DNA from: Ferrovum sp.
GTDB taxonomy: Bacteria > Pseudomonadota > Gammaproteobacteria > Burkholderiales > Ferrovaceae
Assembly (NCBI GenBank): GCA_027450105.1
Contig: DAIDKJ010000024.1
Span: 250 to 12,574 of the forward strand
Reading direction: 5' to 3'
Length of the DNA stretch: 12,325 nucleotides
The notes beneath the pieces are model-generated. The model worked only from the letters and a program-made list of their open reading frames with translations, made no database searches and was not told the DNA's origin. Shown here in pieces: positions 1 through 6,818 of this stretch (position 1 is its first letter; every line of letters starts with the position of its first letter). The position numbers and the translations under genes are program-made.

Positions 1-57
1 ATTCAATCTGTGGAACGGCATTTTTCCCGATTTTTGCCAAGGCTGCTGGAAAACTTC

Positions 58-1896
58 ATGAACCAGAGCGTATGTCCGGAACTGGATCTGTCCATCGTGA
101 CCCACCAGTCCCTGAAATGGCTGCCGGTTTTTTTTGACAGTTTGCGCGCTCAGGATTTTCCCCTATCCACGGTCCATTTGCATCTGCGCGATAATGGTTC
201 GATGGATGGCACGCCTGAGTGGCTAGAGCAGCAACTGCCCGTTTTGCGTCAACACTATGCATCGGTGACTCTGCAACGAGGGGCTAACGTGGGCTTTGGC
301 CAGGGGCATAACGCCAACTTGGCCGAATGCCGAAGCAACTATCTGTTGGTTACCAATGTGGACCTTACCTTTGAGACCCACACGCTAACTGAGTTACTCG
401 CTACAGCGCAAGCCGACGACCCTCGAGTGGTAGCCTGGGAGTGTCGCCAAAAGCCTTACGAGCACCCCAAGCATTATCATCCGGCCCATGGGGATACCCT
501 CTGGGTTTCGGGGGCCTGTGTGATGTTTCGGGCTGACGCACTGCGTCGGGTAGGGGGGTTTGAACCTCGGTTATTCCTGTATGGGGAGGACGTGGAACTC
601 TCCTACCGGCTGCGCGATCAAGGTTGGCGGCTGCGCTATGTGCCGCGCGCCTGCGTTTGGCACTATACCTACGAATCGGCGGGGCAAATCAAGCCGGCCC
701 AGTTTTTGGGGAGCACCCTTGCAAATGCCCTGATTCGCTGTCGCTTTGGAACCCCCCTTGAAGCGCTGAATGCTTTTGCCTTGACTTTGTCCTTGCTGCT
801 CTTACCCCAGAATTTTCCCCGTCAGCGATGGGGATTGGTACGAAATTTTTTTAAGCTGTGCGTACTGGCCCCTTTTTTCCTGGCAACGCGCAAACGCAGC
901 CAGGCCTCCTTCCCCTTTCGTGGCCTGGATTACGAGTTTATTCGCGATGGCGCCTTTCACGCGGCGGCGGCTCTTCCTGCCGATCGGAGCGCCTTGCCCT
1001 TGGTTAGTGTGTTGGTGCGCACCATGCCGGGACGTCAGGGATGGCTGGCCGAGTCGATTCAGTCGGTGGTGAACCAATCCTACCCGCGCATCCAGCTGGT
1101 GGTGGTGGAAGATGGGGGGCATACGGCAGCAACGCGTTTGGCCGAGTTGGAAGCCTCGGGGCGTTTGGAGTGCGTGACCTATGTCCCTCTGGACAACATG
1201 GGGCGCTGTGCGGCAGGCAATCGGGCGTTGGCGCTGGCCCAGGGGGAGTATTGCTGTTTTCTGGATGATGACGACCTGCTCTACGGCGATCACATAGAAA
1301 TCTTGGTACAGGCTTTGTACCAGTCGCCCCAATGGGGAGGCGTTTATGCCTGGGCCTTTCAGGTGGAAACCCGGGTGCATGGACTGGATCCGCTTCACTA
1401 CGAAGAGAAACTGCATCAGGTCATTCATCGCCAACCCTTCGAGCGGGCCATTCTTTGGCACCATAACTTCATGCCGATTCAGGCCGTGCTGTTTCGACGT
1501 TCGCTCTACCAGCAATATGGGGGGCTGGATACCGAACTGGATAACCTGGAAGACTGGAACCTGTGGATTCGCTATACCCAGGAACACCCCTTTGGTTGGG
1601 TACCCAAGGTCACATCCTTGTATCGGGTACCTGCCGACCCCATGATTGCCCGGGGACGTCAGCAAGCCCTGGATAATTATTATGCCAAGGCACAAGCCAA
1701 AAATGCCCAAGTCAAGCTGACGCTCTCGCCGCCCGAGGTGGTCAGAATGGCGGAGGTGCTCGGGCGCGATCTGTATCTGGTCACCATTCCCCGTGCCACC
1801 TGGCGTCGAAAGGTGCTGTTCTTGCCCGGGATTGGAAGGATTTATCCGTTGTTGTTTCGCCTCGCAGCGCGCTGGCGCTTGCACCGAACGGGCTGA
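58..1896 (+). CDS. Two-domain family 2 glycosyltransferase
   Basis: Likely adds two sugars, or adds and extends, during surface polysaccharide assembly at the cytoplasmic face of the membrane. Residue numbers below count from a possible GTG at position 10. Domain 1 (about 26-220) has a GT2 nucleotide-binding start (LSIVTHQS), an NVD at 116-118 in the usual DxD place, and the acceptor-side block GGFEPRLFLYGEDVELSYRL. A hydrophobic linker (about 250-295) could touch the membrane. Domain 2 (about 330-540) opens with LVSVLVRTMPGR, has the metal-binding FLDDDD at 417-422, and ends with NLEDWNLWIRY. I prefer the ATG at 58 because the fold starts directly after it. The frame is open to the window edge, so GTG at 10 or an upstream start is possible. 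The sugars transferred cannot be read from the sequence. A 9-base gap leads to the deacetylase gene. Confidence 0.88.
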   Translation: MNQSVCPELDLSIVTHQSLKWLPVFFDSLRAQDFPLSTVHLHLRDNGSMDGTPEWLEQQLPVLRQHYASVTLQRGANVGFGQGHNANLAECRSNYLLVTNVDLTFETHTLTELLATAQADDPRVVAWECRQKPYEHPKHYHPAHGDTLWVSGACVMFRADALRRVGGFEPRLFLYGEDVELSYRLRDQGWRLRYVPRACVWHYTYESAGQIKPAQFLGSTLANALIRCRFGTPLEALNAFALTLSLLLLPQNFPRQRWGLVRNFFKLCVLAPFFLATRKRSQASFPFRGLDYEFIRDGAFHAAAALPADRSALPLVSVLVRTMPGRQGWLAESIQSVVNQSYPRIQLVVVEDGGHTAATRLAELEASGRLECVTYVPLDNMGRCAAGNRALALAQGEYCCFLDDDDLLYGDHIEILVQALYQSPQWGGVYAWAFQVETRVHGLDPLHYEEKLHQVIHRQPFERAILWHHNFMPIQAVLFRRSLYQQYGGLDTELDNLEDWNLWIRYTQEHPFGWVPKVTSLYRVPADPMIARGRQQALDNYYAKAQAKNAQVKLTLSPPEVVRMAEVLGRDLYLVTIPRATWRRKVLFLPGIGRIYPLLFRLAARWRLHRTG

Positions 1897-1905
1897 GCTG
1901 ACAGC

Positions 1906-2973
1906 ATGGAGAACTGGTTTCTGCCCTATCAGGCCAGTTTGGTTCCTTCGGCCAGTTCCGTGCTGGTGCTGGCGCCGCACCCCGATGATGAAGTGTTCGG
2001 CTGCGGTGGGTGTCTGGCTTTGCACCGTCAGCGCTCAGAGTTGGTTCACGTGCTGTTGCTGACCAATGGGGACGGCGGACAAAGTGATCAAGACTATGCT
2101 TGTCAGCGTTTGCGGGAAAGCCAGGCCGCTGCGGAGTTGCTGGGTTATACCCTGGAATCGCTCAATCATCCCGATCGTCATTTAGACGAGGCGGGGTTTT
2201 TGATGGACACTCTGGAGAAAATAGCTCGGGAACGTCAAGTAGATCTGATTTATGCCCCGTCCCCCTGGGAAATTCATCCGGATCATTTTGCGGCGGCGCA
2301 GATGGCTTTGGAACTGTTGCGCCGCTTGCCCGAGGAGGTCCGACTGGCCACCTACGAGGTGGGGGTGCCGCAACGCCCTAACCGACTGGTGGACATTACC
2401 TCGGTACGTGACCAAAAGCGGCAAGCCATGCACTGTTTTACATCCCAATTGGCGCGTCAACGCTACGCTGAGCAGGTGGATGCCCTCAACGTATTTCGCA
2501 GTTACACGCTGCCGCCGTTTGTCCTGGCCAGCGAAGCGCTCTGTGTGTTTGGGCGGCAGCAACTGGATTTGGATCCCTGTTCGTTGCACGCCAGTGAGCA
2601 TCAACGCGCCCTGTTGCAGGCAGCGCCCCAGGTTCGGCGTGAGATGGTACTGCGCCAAGAACTGGATGAACTACAAGCCCAGCAACTTCGAATGCAGGAA
2701 ACTGTACAGGCTTTGCAATCAGAGCGCAGCACGTTGCAGGCTGGGTTGAAGCTCACCCAGGAACAGCTTGCAGGCACAGAGGAGCGGCTGCGAATAACGC
2801 TGCAGCAGGTTGAAAAGCTCGCCGCACAATTGCAGGATATGACCTGGCAGCATACCGAAGCACGGCAACAAGTCCACTCTCTGAACGCACAATTGCACAG
2901 TCTGCTCCAGTCCAGCAGTTGGCGAATCACAGCCCCCCTGCGCTGGTTGGTTAACCGGTGGCACGGCTCATGA
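1906..2973 (+). CDS. PIG-L family deacetylase with C-terminal coiled coil
   Basis: PIG-L/LmbE proteins are Zn-dependent hydrolases that remove N-acetyl groups from amino sugars, which here would modify a glycan or its precursor. The catalytic motif APHPDDE is at residues 23-29: H25 and D28 are the expected metal ligands and D27 the expected general base. The third ligand is in HPDH at 124-127, most likely H127. The catalytic domain covers about 17-220. Residues about 240-335 are rich in Gln, Glu and Leu with heptad spacing, a likely coiled coil. The protein ends SSSWRITAPLRWLVNRW (337-352), an amphipathic tail I recall from other polysaccharide-cluster enzymes. Ordinary PIG-L enzymes are about 230-270 residues, so the coiled coil is an added scaffold or membrane tether. 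The stop overlaps the permease ATG (ATGA at 2970-2973), implying translational coupling. Confidence 0.88.
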   Translation: MENWFLPYQASLVPSASSVLVLAPHPDDEVFGCGGCLALHRQRSELVHVLLLTNGDGGQSDQDYACQRLRESQAAAELLGYTLESLNHPDRHLDEAGFLMDTLEKIARERQVDLIYAPSPWEIHPDHFAAAQMALELLRRLPEEVRLATYEVGVPQRPNRLVDITSVRDQKRQAMHCFTSQLARQRYAEQVDALNVFRSYTLPPFVLASEALCVFGRQQLDLDPCSLHASEHQRALLQAAPQVRREMVLRQELDELQAQQLRMQETVQALQSERSTLQAGLKLTQEQLAGTEERLRITLQQVEKLAAQLQDMTWQHTEARQQVHSLNAQLHSLLQSSSWRITAPLRWLVNRWHGS

Positions 2974-3770
2974 GGGGATGGCAGGAATTCTGGCCCCTTG
3001 CCCGGCGCGACCTGCTGGGCCAGTTGGTTAAGCGTCAGGTACTGGCCCGCTACCGAGGTGCACGCCTGGGCGTATTGTGGAGTCTGCTGACGCCGCTGCT
3101 GATGTTGGTGGTGTACAGTCTGGTGTTTCGTCACGTGTTTAAGGTGCGTTGGGAAGGTGGAGCCGATACCGGCCTGGATTTTTCCTTGCATCTGTTTGCC
3201 GGGCTGTGGGTCTTTTCTTTTGTGTCCGAGGTACTGTCTCGATCTCCCCACCTCATTCTGGAGCAACCAAATCTGGTCAAGAAAGTGGTTTTTCCTTTGG
3301 AGTTGTTGGCCTGGACCAATTTGCTGGCGGCGTTGATCTTCGCCTTGCCCACCGGGGTCTTGTTGCTACTGGCCTGTATGTTGAATGGGGTTGCACCGAC
3401 ATTGCTCTGGCTACTGTTGCCACTGGTCTGGCTACCGCTGCTGCCCTGGGCCTTGGGGCTGGGCTGGATGCTCAGCGCTGTGGGGGTCTACCTTCGGGAC
3501 ATTGCCCAGATTTTGGGACTGGTGATTACCTTGCTGCAATTTTTAAGTCCGGTGTTCTTTCCCCTCAGTGCCGTGCCTGAGCGCCTGCAAGTACTGATGC
3601 AGTGCAACCCCTTGACCGGCGTGATCGAAGCCACTCGCGGGGTGTTGTTTCTGGGTCAGGTTCCCCATTGGCCGACCCTGTGGCCACAGGCTGTAGCGGG
3701 CATCGTAGTGGCCCTGGCTGGAGCTTGGGTCTTTCGTCTGTTACGCCCGGGTTTTGCCGATGTGCTGTAA
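2970..3770 (+). CDS. wzm: ABC-2 type polysaccharide export permease (Wzm-like)
   Basis: Membrane subunit of an ABC transporter that moves a completed, lipid-linked polysaccharide (O-antigen or capsule type) across the inner membrane. It has the cytoplasmic entry helix with RYRGARLGVLW and about six hydrophobic segments. The family signature LSPVFFPLSAVPERLQ precedes NPLTGVIEATRGVLF, and the end RPGFADVL matches the conserved C terminus of these permeases. I chose the ATG at 2970 (266 residues) because it forms an ATGA overlap with the deacetylase stop. An in-frame GTG at 2958 would add MARL. The ATPase partner is not downstream on this strand but convergent, ending at 5167. The gene ends four bases before the stop of the opposing acyltransferase gene, and no clear terminator hairpin lies between them. 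Confidence 0.9.
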   Translation: MRGWQEFWPLARRDLLGQLVKRQVLARYRGARLGVLWSLLTPLLMLVVYSLVFRHVFKVRWEGGADTGLDFSLHLFAGLWVFSFVSEVLSRSPHLILEQPNLVKKVVFPLELLAWTNLLAALIFALPTGVLLLLACMLNGVAPTLLWLLLPLVWLPLLPWALGLGWMLSAVGVYLRDIAQILGLVITLLQFLSPVFFPLSAVPERLQVLMQCNPLTGVIEATRGVLFLGQVPHWPTLWPQAVAGIVVALAGAWVFRLLRPGFADVL

Positions 3771-3774
3771 TGCG

Positions 3775-4758
3775 CTATAGGAAATCTGTGTCGCCTCCGG
3801 TGAGTAACCAGCGGCCTCGAACGGTATCGGGCGCCGGTCCTGGGGTGTGAATATTGCAAGGAACCTGCACTGCCAGCGCCTCGCGCCGGTGCGGCAGGGT
3901 AAATAGCGCGGCAAAGGGTTCGGTCATCCACAGGGTAACCACGGGACGTTGATGCAAGCGAGCCAAGGCGCATACGGCCCAAGCGCACTCGTCCCAGGTG
4001 CTGCGTGGTGCCACCAGATCAAGCCATTCCAGACGCTCAGCATGAAGGCGGGTTACCACGATTCCCAAAAAACGTCGAGTAAGCCGATGGCGTATCCCAT
4101 GCACCTGATAGGGCTGGTCCGGGTGGTTGACATAGCGTTGGCGCAGTCGCTCGGCATCCCGAACCCCGAGCAAGGCATCGGTAAAATCACGTCGCATCTG
4201 GCTCCACAGACTATCGGCTCGATATAGATCGTTGGAGGTGAGCGTGATGCACTGCTGCCAGCGGGATAGAGTCGGCAATGCATCCGGGCGTGACCAAACC
4301 AGTTGGATGACGGGGCACACCGGTGCATATAAACCCAACTGTTCGCCCAGCCGGAGTGCACGCTCGTTGGGAAACCCGAAGGCGTGTAAAAACCGTGCTC
4401 GCGTACCTACGTTCTGTTCCAGAAAATGAGCCGCCACCTGATAGAAGGGGCTGTGGCGCATGAGACGTCCGCGTTCGCTGGGATGGACCATGACATCGCC
4501 AATTTGCACCGCTAATCGATCTTGCCCGGCATCCACCACGCGTCGGGGAAAGCCGGCGTAGTGCGCGATCAATTGCCCATCCGCCAGCCAGGCGCCACTG
4601 GCCAATCCTTGCCTGTTTCCATATTTCCAGTTCCACTGGGCCGGGCTCAAAGGCTGGTCAAAGCACTGTACAAACAGCTCCCGCATGGCTGGGGCTTGAT
4701 CAGGAGTTACAGAGCCGACGCGCCAGGGCCGAGACGAATCAGAGGAATTCGTGGTCAT
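3775..4758 (-). CDS. GNAT-like N-acyltransferase, polysaccharide-cluster type
   Basis: A 327-residue protein resembling the GNAT acyltransferases found in exopolysaccharide and O-antigen loci, where they acylate amino sugars. Seen: an N-terminal block typical of these proteins (QWNWKYGNRQG at 41-51, then ADGQLIAHYAGFPRRV), a core strand IGDVMVHPSERG (87-98), FLHAFGFPNERALRLGEQLG (123-142), and a C-terminal GGDTDFL. The acyl-CoA loop (normally RxxGxG/A) is degenerate (ERGRLM), so activity and donor are uncertain. I chose the ATG at 4758. An open frame extends to 4848 but its 30 extra residues lie inside the preceding gene and do not look like a GNAT start. The first 20 bases overlap the 3' end of the Wzt-domain gene, so it is probably co-translated. 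The product may modify the exported glycan. Confidence 0.72.
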   Translation of the reverse strand: MTTNSSDSSRPWRVGSVTPDQAPAMRELFVQCFDQPLSPAQWNWKYGNRQGLASGAWLADGQLIAHYAGFPRRVVDAGQDRLAVQIGDVMVHPSERGRLMRHSPFYQVAAHFLEQNVGTRARFLHAFGFPNERALRLGEQLGLYAPVCPVIQLVWSRPDALPTLSRWQQCITLTSNDLYRADSLWSQMRRDFTDALLGVRDAERLRQRYVNHPDQPYQVHGIRHRLTRRFLGIVVTRLHAERLEWLDLVAPRSTWDECAWAVCALARLHQRPVVTLWMTEPFAALFTLPHRREALAVQVPCNIHTPGPAPDTVRGRWLLTGGDTDFL

Positions 4759-5170
4759 GATGATCCCAATGGTGTTGCAGGGTGACCAGTCCCAGCTCCA
4801 AGCCTGGTTGAGTGACATGCAGTTGGGCGCACGCGTGCGCGCTTTCATAGATGTGAACGCCCGATTCGTCCAGCAAAAAGGCGTCGATCTGATAAGAGCC
4901 CTTGAGCAGCGGCAAAGCCGGGAGGGTCAAAAATAGCTCGGCATCGCCCTGTTGGTTCAATAAGGGTGTAATTCCGGAAAAATGGGTGCCAAATGAAGAT
5001 ATAAAGCGCCGGTCTTCGGTTAAAATAATCAAACCGACCACCGGGGCCGGTAGTCCGGGCTGGGCATGCAGACGGATACGCACACCGAGGTCTTCGCCCC
5101 AGGATACATGCACTTCCCGGGACCAGGGGCCTTGCGCACGGCGTAGTTGGACCGATTCAAACCAGGTCAC
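4739..5170 (-). CDS. Wzt C-terminal carbohydrate-binding domain, encoded separately
   Basis: A 143-residue all-beta domain matching what normally forms the C-terminal third of Wzt, where it binds the O-polysaccharide end before export. Typical features are the opening strand pattern (VQLRRAQGPWSREVHVSWGEDLGVRIRL), the central GLIILTEDRRFISSFGT, and FLTLPALPLLKGSYQIDAFLLDESG. In this sequence it is a free-standing frame whose GTG start (5168-5170) overlaps the ATPase stop as GTGA. No good ribosome binding site precedes the GTG, so expression would rely on coupling. The other reading is that it is not a gene of its own: one more C in the run at 5208-5217 joins it in frame to the ATPase. It works with the permease at 2970-3770 and the ATPase at 5167-6003. 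Confidence 0.8.
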   Translation of the reverse strand: MTWFESVQLRRAQGPWSREVHVSWGEDLGVRIRLHAQPGLPAPVVGLIILTEDRRFISSFGTHFSGITPLLNQQGDAELFLTLPALPLLKGSYQIDAFLLDESGVHIYESAHACAQLHVTQPGLELGLVTLQHHWDHHDHEFL

Positions 5171-6003
5171 CGCCCGCGCGGCTGGCGCAGCGGGGTTAGG
5201 CGGCGGTGGGGGGGGGGATCGGGCGCAGCGTCGGGGGCCGTTTGGGCCCCCTGTTCGCGGCGCAGCAGAAAACTGTTATAGGCCGCCACCACGTCGGCGG
5301 GTTTTCCCAGTTGCCAAATTTCGCCCTGTTCCAACCACAGGGCCCGGTCGCACAGGGCTTCGATCTGGTACATGGAGTGGGAGCAGAACAAAATCGTCTT
5401 GCCAGCGGACTTCAAGGCCATGATGCGCTCGAAGGACTTGCGAGAAAACTGCCCATCCCCCACGGACAGAGCTTCGTCGATGATGACCAAATCTGGGTCC
5501 ACATGCACGGCCACAGAAAAAGCCAGACGCATGTACATGCCGCTGGAATAGGTCTTGACGGGTTGGTCAAGAAACTCGCCAATTTCTGAAAAGGCCACAA
5601 TATCGTCAAAGCGTTCGCGAATTTCCTCAGCGGAAAGTCCCAGAATTGCGGCGTTGAGATGAATGTTTTCCCGACCACTGAAATCAGGATTAAAACCGGC
5701 CCCTAGTTCCAGTAAGGAGGCAATCCGTCCGGTTACTTGTCGGGTTCCGGAACTGGGGGTGAGGGTGCCGCAAATCAGCTGCAACAGCGTGGATTTACCG
5801 GCACCATTACGTCCGATGATGCCTACCACTTCGCCCCGGCGCACCTCAAGACTCACATTGCGGGTGGCGTGGAAGCGGCGCCCCCATTGGCGCCAACGGC
5901 CAAACAGGATTTGCTTCAGGCGGTCTTCAGGGGTGTCGAACAAGTCGTAATGCTTGCTGATCTGCTCAAGGCGGATCAATACTGGGGAGACGTCTTGAGT
6001 CAT
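5167..6003 (-). CDS. wzt: ABC exporter ATPase (Wzt-like nucleotide-binding domain)
   Basis: ATPase that powers polysaccharide export with the Wzm-type permease. Walker A is GRNGAGKST at 64-72, the signature YSSGMYMRL at 152-160, Walker B LVIIDE at 172-177, and the switch histidine H209 in CSHS. The block LLELGAGFNPDFSGRENIHLNAAILGL (98-124) is diagnostic of the polysaccharide/teichoic-acid exporter ATPases. The ATG at 6003 overlaps the regulator stop (ATGA). The domain is complete to about residue 250. After D262 comes a run of ten C residues, and the frame then reads an Arg-rich tail (HRRLTPLRQPRGR) before a stop. In the neighbouring frame the same bases read a Pro/Ala linker that enters the carbohydrate-binding domain. 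The fused product would be 421 residues, close to full-length Wzt proteins, so the current end is suspect. Confidence 0.9.
   Translation of the reverse strand: MTQDVSPVLIRLEQISKHYDLFDTPEDRLKQILFGRWRQWGRRFHATRNVSLEVRRGEVVGIIGRNGAGKSTLLQLICGTLTPSSGTRQVTGRIASLLELGAGFNPDFSGRENIHLNAAILGLSAEEIRERFDDIVAFSEIGEFLDQPVKTYSSGMYMRLAFSVAVHVDPDLVIIDEALSVGDGQFSRKSFERIMALKSAGKTILFCSHSMYQIEALCDRALWLEQGEIWQLGKPADVVAAYNSFLLRREQGAQTAPDAAPDPPPHRRLTPLRQPRGR
5208..5217 (-). repeat. C10 homopolymer at the Wzt domain junction
   Basis: Ten consecutive G on the plus strand, read as ten C in the coding strand of the Wzt ATPase gene, directly after codon D262. With ten C the frame ends at 5167. With eleven (or eight) it continues through a Pro-rich linker into the carbohydrate-binding domain. 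With nine it stops after DPPPTAA. It is the longest mononucleotide run I found in the window, and it sits precisely at the domain boundary. Confidence 0.95.
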
Positions 6004-6683
6004 TTGCTTTTTTCCTTGGTCAGTTCCCCCAGTTTGAGGCGGTCCACCACCAATTCATCCCCCAGCCGGGTCAGTATCCCCTGGGAGTGCAATAATTGAA
6101 AGGTGCGGGTAACCGTTTCCCGTGTCAGGTTGACCATGATGGCCAGTTCCTGATGGGTTGGAGCGCGTACCTGAACCTGAATGTTAGTGGTTCCGGGGGG
6201 CAGCAAAATCTGTAATTGAGCGGCAATGCGCTGCAGGGGGTTGGTTAAAGCCAGCACCTGACGTTGAAGAATCTGTTGGCGAACGCGTGCAGCCAGGCGT
6301 CGGCTGATATTGGCGGACAGGTCAGGGTGCGCGGATAGCAACGGACGCATCACGGGGTTCGGCAGTAACAGCACTTGAGAGCGCTCCAGGGAAATGACGA
6401 ACTCGGGTTGTGCCCCTTCGTCGATCAGGCAGAGCTCGGCAAAATAATCACTTGGTTCGATGAAGTACAGACCCACCTCACGTCCGTCCAGCGTGAAGTC
6501 CAGCGCCTGCAAACGTCCCTCCAGCAGAAAACCCAGATAGGGCGACGTGGGGCCCTTTGCCAGCACCATTTCACGTTTGTTGAAGGTGCGCAACAAGGCT
6601 TCCGGTGCAAGCTGCTGCAGCGTGGACACGGGCAAGGAGTTCAGGAGAGGAAACTGCTGTAGCAGCAGCAAGTGGGCAGCCAT
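6000..6683 (-). CDS. Crp/Fnr-family transcription regulator
   Basis: A 227-residue regulator with an N-terminal cyclic-nucleotide-binding-like beta-roll (about 12-115), a dimerisation helix (about 118-148), and a C-terminal winged helix (about 170-215). The recognition helix reads TRETVTR (187-193), carrying Arg-Glu-xxx-Arg at the positions E. coli CRP uses to read TGTGA. The pocket cassette reads AELCLIDEGAQPE (82-94): the Glu is kept, but the Arg-Ser pair that binds cAMP phosphate in CRP is Pro-Glu here. There is one cysteine (C85), so no FNR-type iron-sulfur cluster is expected. The ATG at 6683 is the first in-frame start after an upstream TAA. The gene leads the wzt operon (ATGA overlap at 6000-6003) and is divergent from fecR, across a CRP-like box. 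It may therefore regulate both sides. Confidence 0.87.
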   Translation of the reverse strand: MAAHLLLLQQFPLLNSLPVSTLQQLAPEALLRTFNKREMVLAKGPTSPYLGFLLEGRLQALDFTLDGREVGLYFIEPSDYFAELCLIDEGAQPEFVISLERSQVLLLPNPVMRPLLSAHPDLSANISRRLAARVRQQILQRQVLALTNPLQRIAAQLQILLPPGTTNIQVQVRAPTHQELAIMVNLTRETVTRTFQLLHSQGILTRLGDELVVDRLKLGELTKEKSK

Positions 6684-6691
6684 GGCTTTCG

Positions 6692-6697
6692 ATTATA
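6692..6697 (-). promoter_or_regulatory. Perfect -10 element for the regulator/wzt operon
   Basis: The minus strand reads TATAAT, ending 8 bases before the regulator's ATG. A start site 6-7 bases downstream gives a leader of only 2-3 bases. No ribosome binding site is visible before the ATG (preceding bases CGAAAGCC), which fits a leaderless mRNA. A -35 at the usual distance is poor (TTCCCG). Confidence 0.5.
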
Positions 6698-6725
6698 GGG
6701 CACGATGCCATGAACGGGAATCGGA

Positions 6726-6741
6726 TGTGATCGAGCGCACA
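6726..6741 (+). promoter_or_regulatory. CRP-like box 1, divergent regulator/fecR region
   Basis: TGTGA, six bases, then GCACA: nine of ten matches to the CRP palindrome TGTGA-N6-TCACA. Read on the other strand it is TGTGCGCTCGATCACA, which shares 12 of 16 positions with the box at 11329-11344. Its centre (6733.5) is 41.5 bases from a start site at 6775 that the TATCGT at 6763-6768 would set. This is class II activator geometry for fecR. It also lies upstream of the regulator gene itself, so autoregulation is possible. Confidence 0.6.
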
Positions 6742-6755
6742 GAGGGGTCTTGGAA

Positions 6756-6783
6756 ACTGGCGTATCGTATCATACTGGCGTAT
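6756..6783 (+). repeat. Direct repeat of ACTGGCGTAT in the fecR promoter
   Basis: ACTGGCGTAT occurs at 6756-6765 and again at 6774-6783, 18 bases apart. The first copy overlaps the candidate -10. The second leads into TATTGT. It could be a binding-site pair for another factor or a tandem promoter duplication. Confidence 0.55.
6763..6768 (+). promoter_or_regulatory. Candidate -10 of the fecR operon
   Basis: TATCGT, four of six matches to TATAAT, lies 21 bases after CRP-like box 1. The stretch TGGCGTATCGT (6758-6768) aligns with TGACGTATCAT (11361-11371), which sits at the identical distance from the second box. The predicted start is near 6775, giving a leader of about 44 bases. Another -10-like element, TAGAAT (6798-6803), is closer to the gene but has no good -35. 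Confidence 0.4.
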
Positions 6784-6818
6784 TGTAAGATTCCGGTTAG
6801 AATCGGGGCAAACTTTTC

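Noticed and set aside
802..2025. Long open frame (407 codons) on the minus strand opposite the glycosyltransferase gene
   Set aside because: Its composition is Gln-, His- and Arg-rich with no recognisable domain, and the plus-strand frame has clear GT2 motifs throughout. It is an antisense shadow.
2601..3266. Minus-strand open frame of 221 codons across the deacetylase/permease junction
   Set aside because: Low-complexity Cys/Ser/Gln-rich translation of an antisense coiled-coil region; both plus-strand genes are well supported.
4759..4848. Upstream extension of the acyltransferase frame to an ATG at 4848
   Set aside because: The added 30 residues lie inside the Wzt-domain gene and do not resemble a GNAT N terminus; ATG 4758 fits the family start better.
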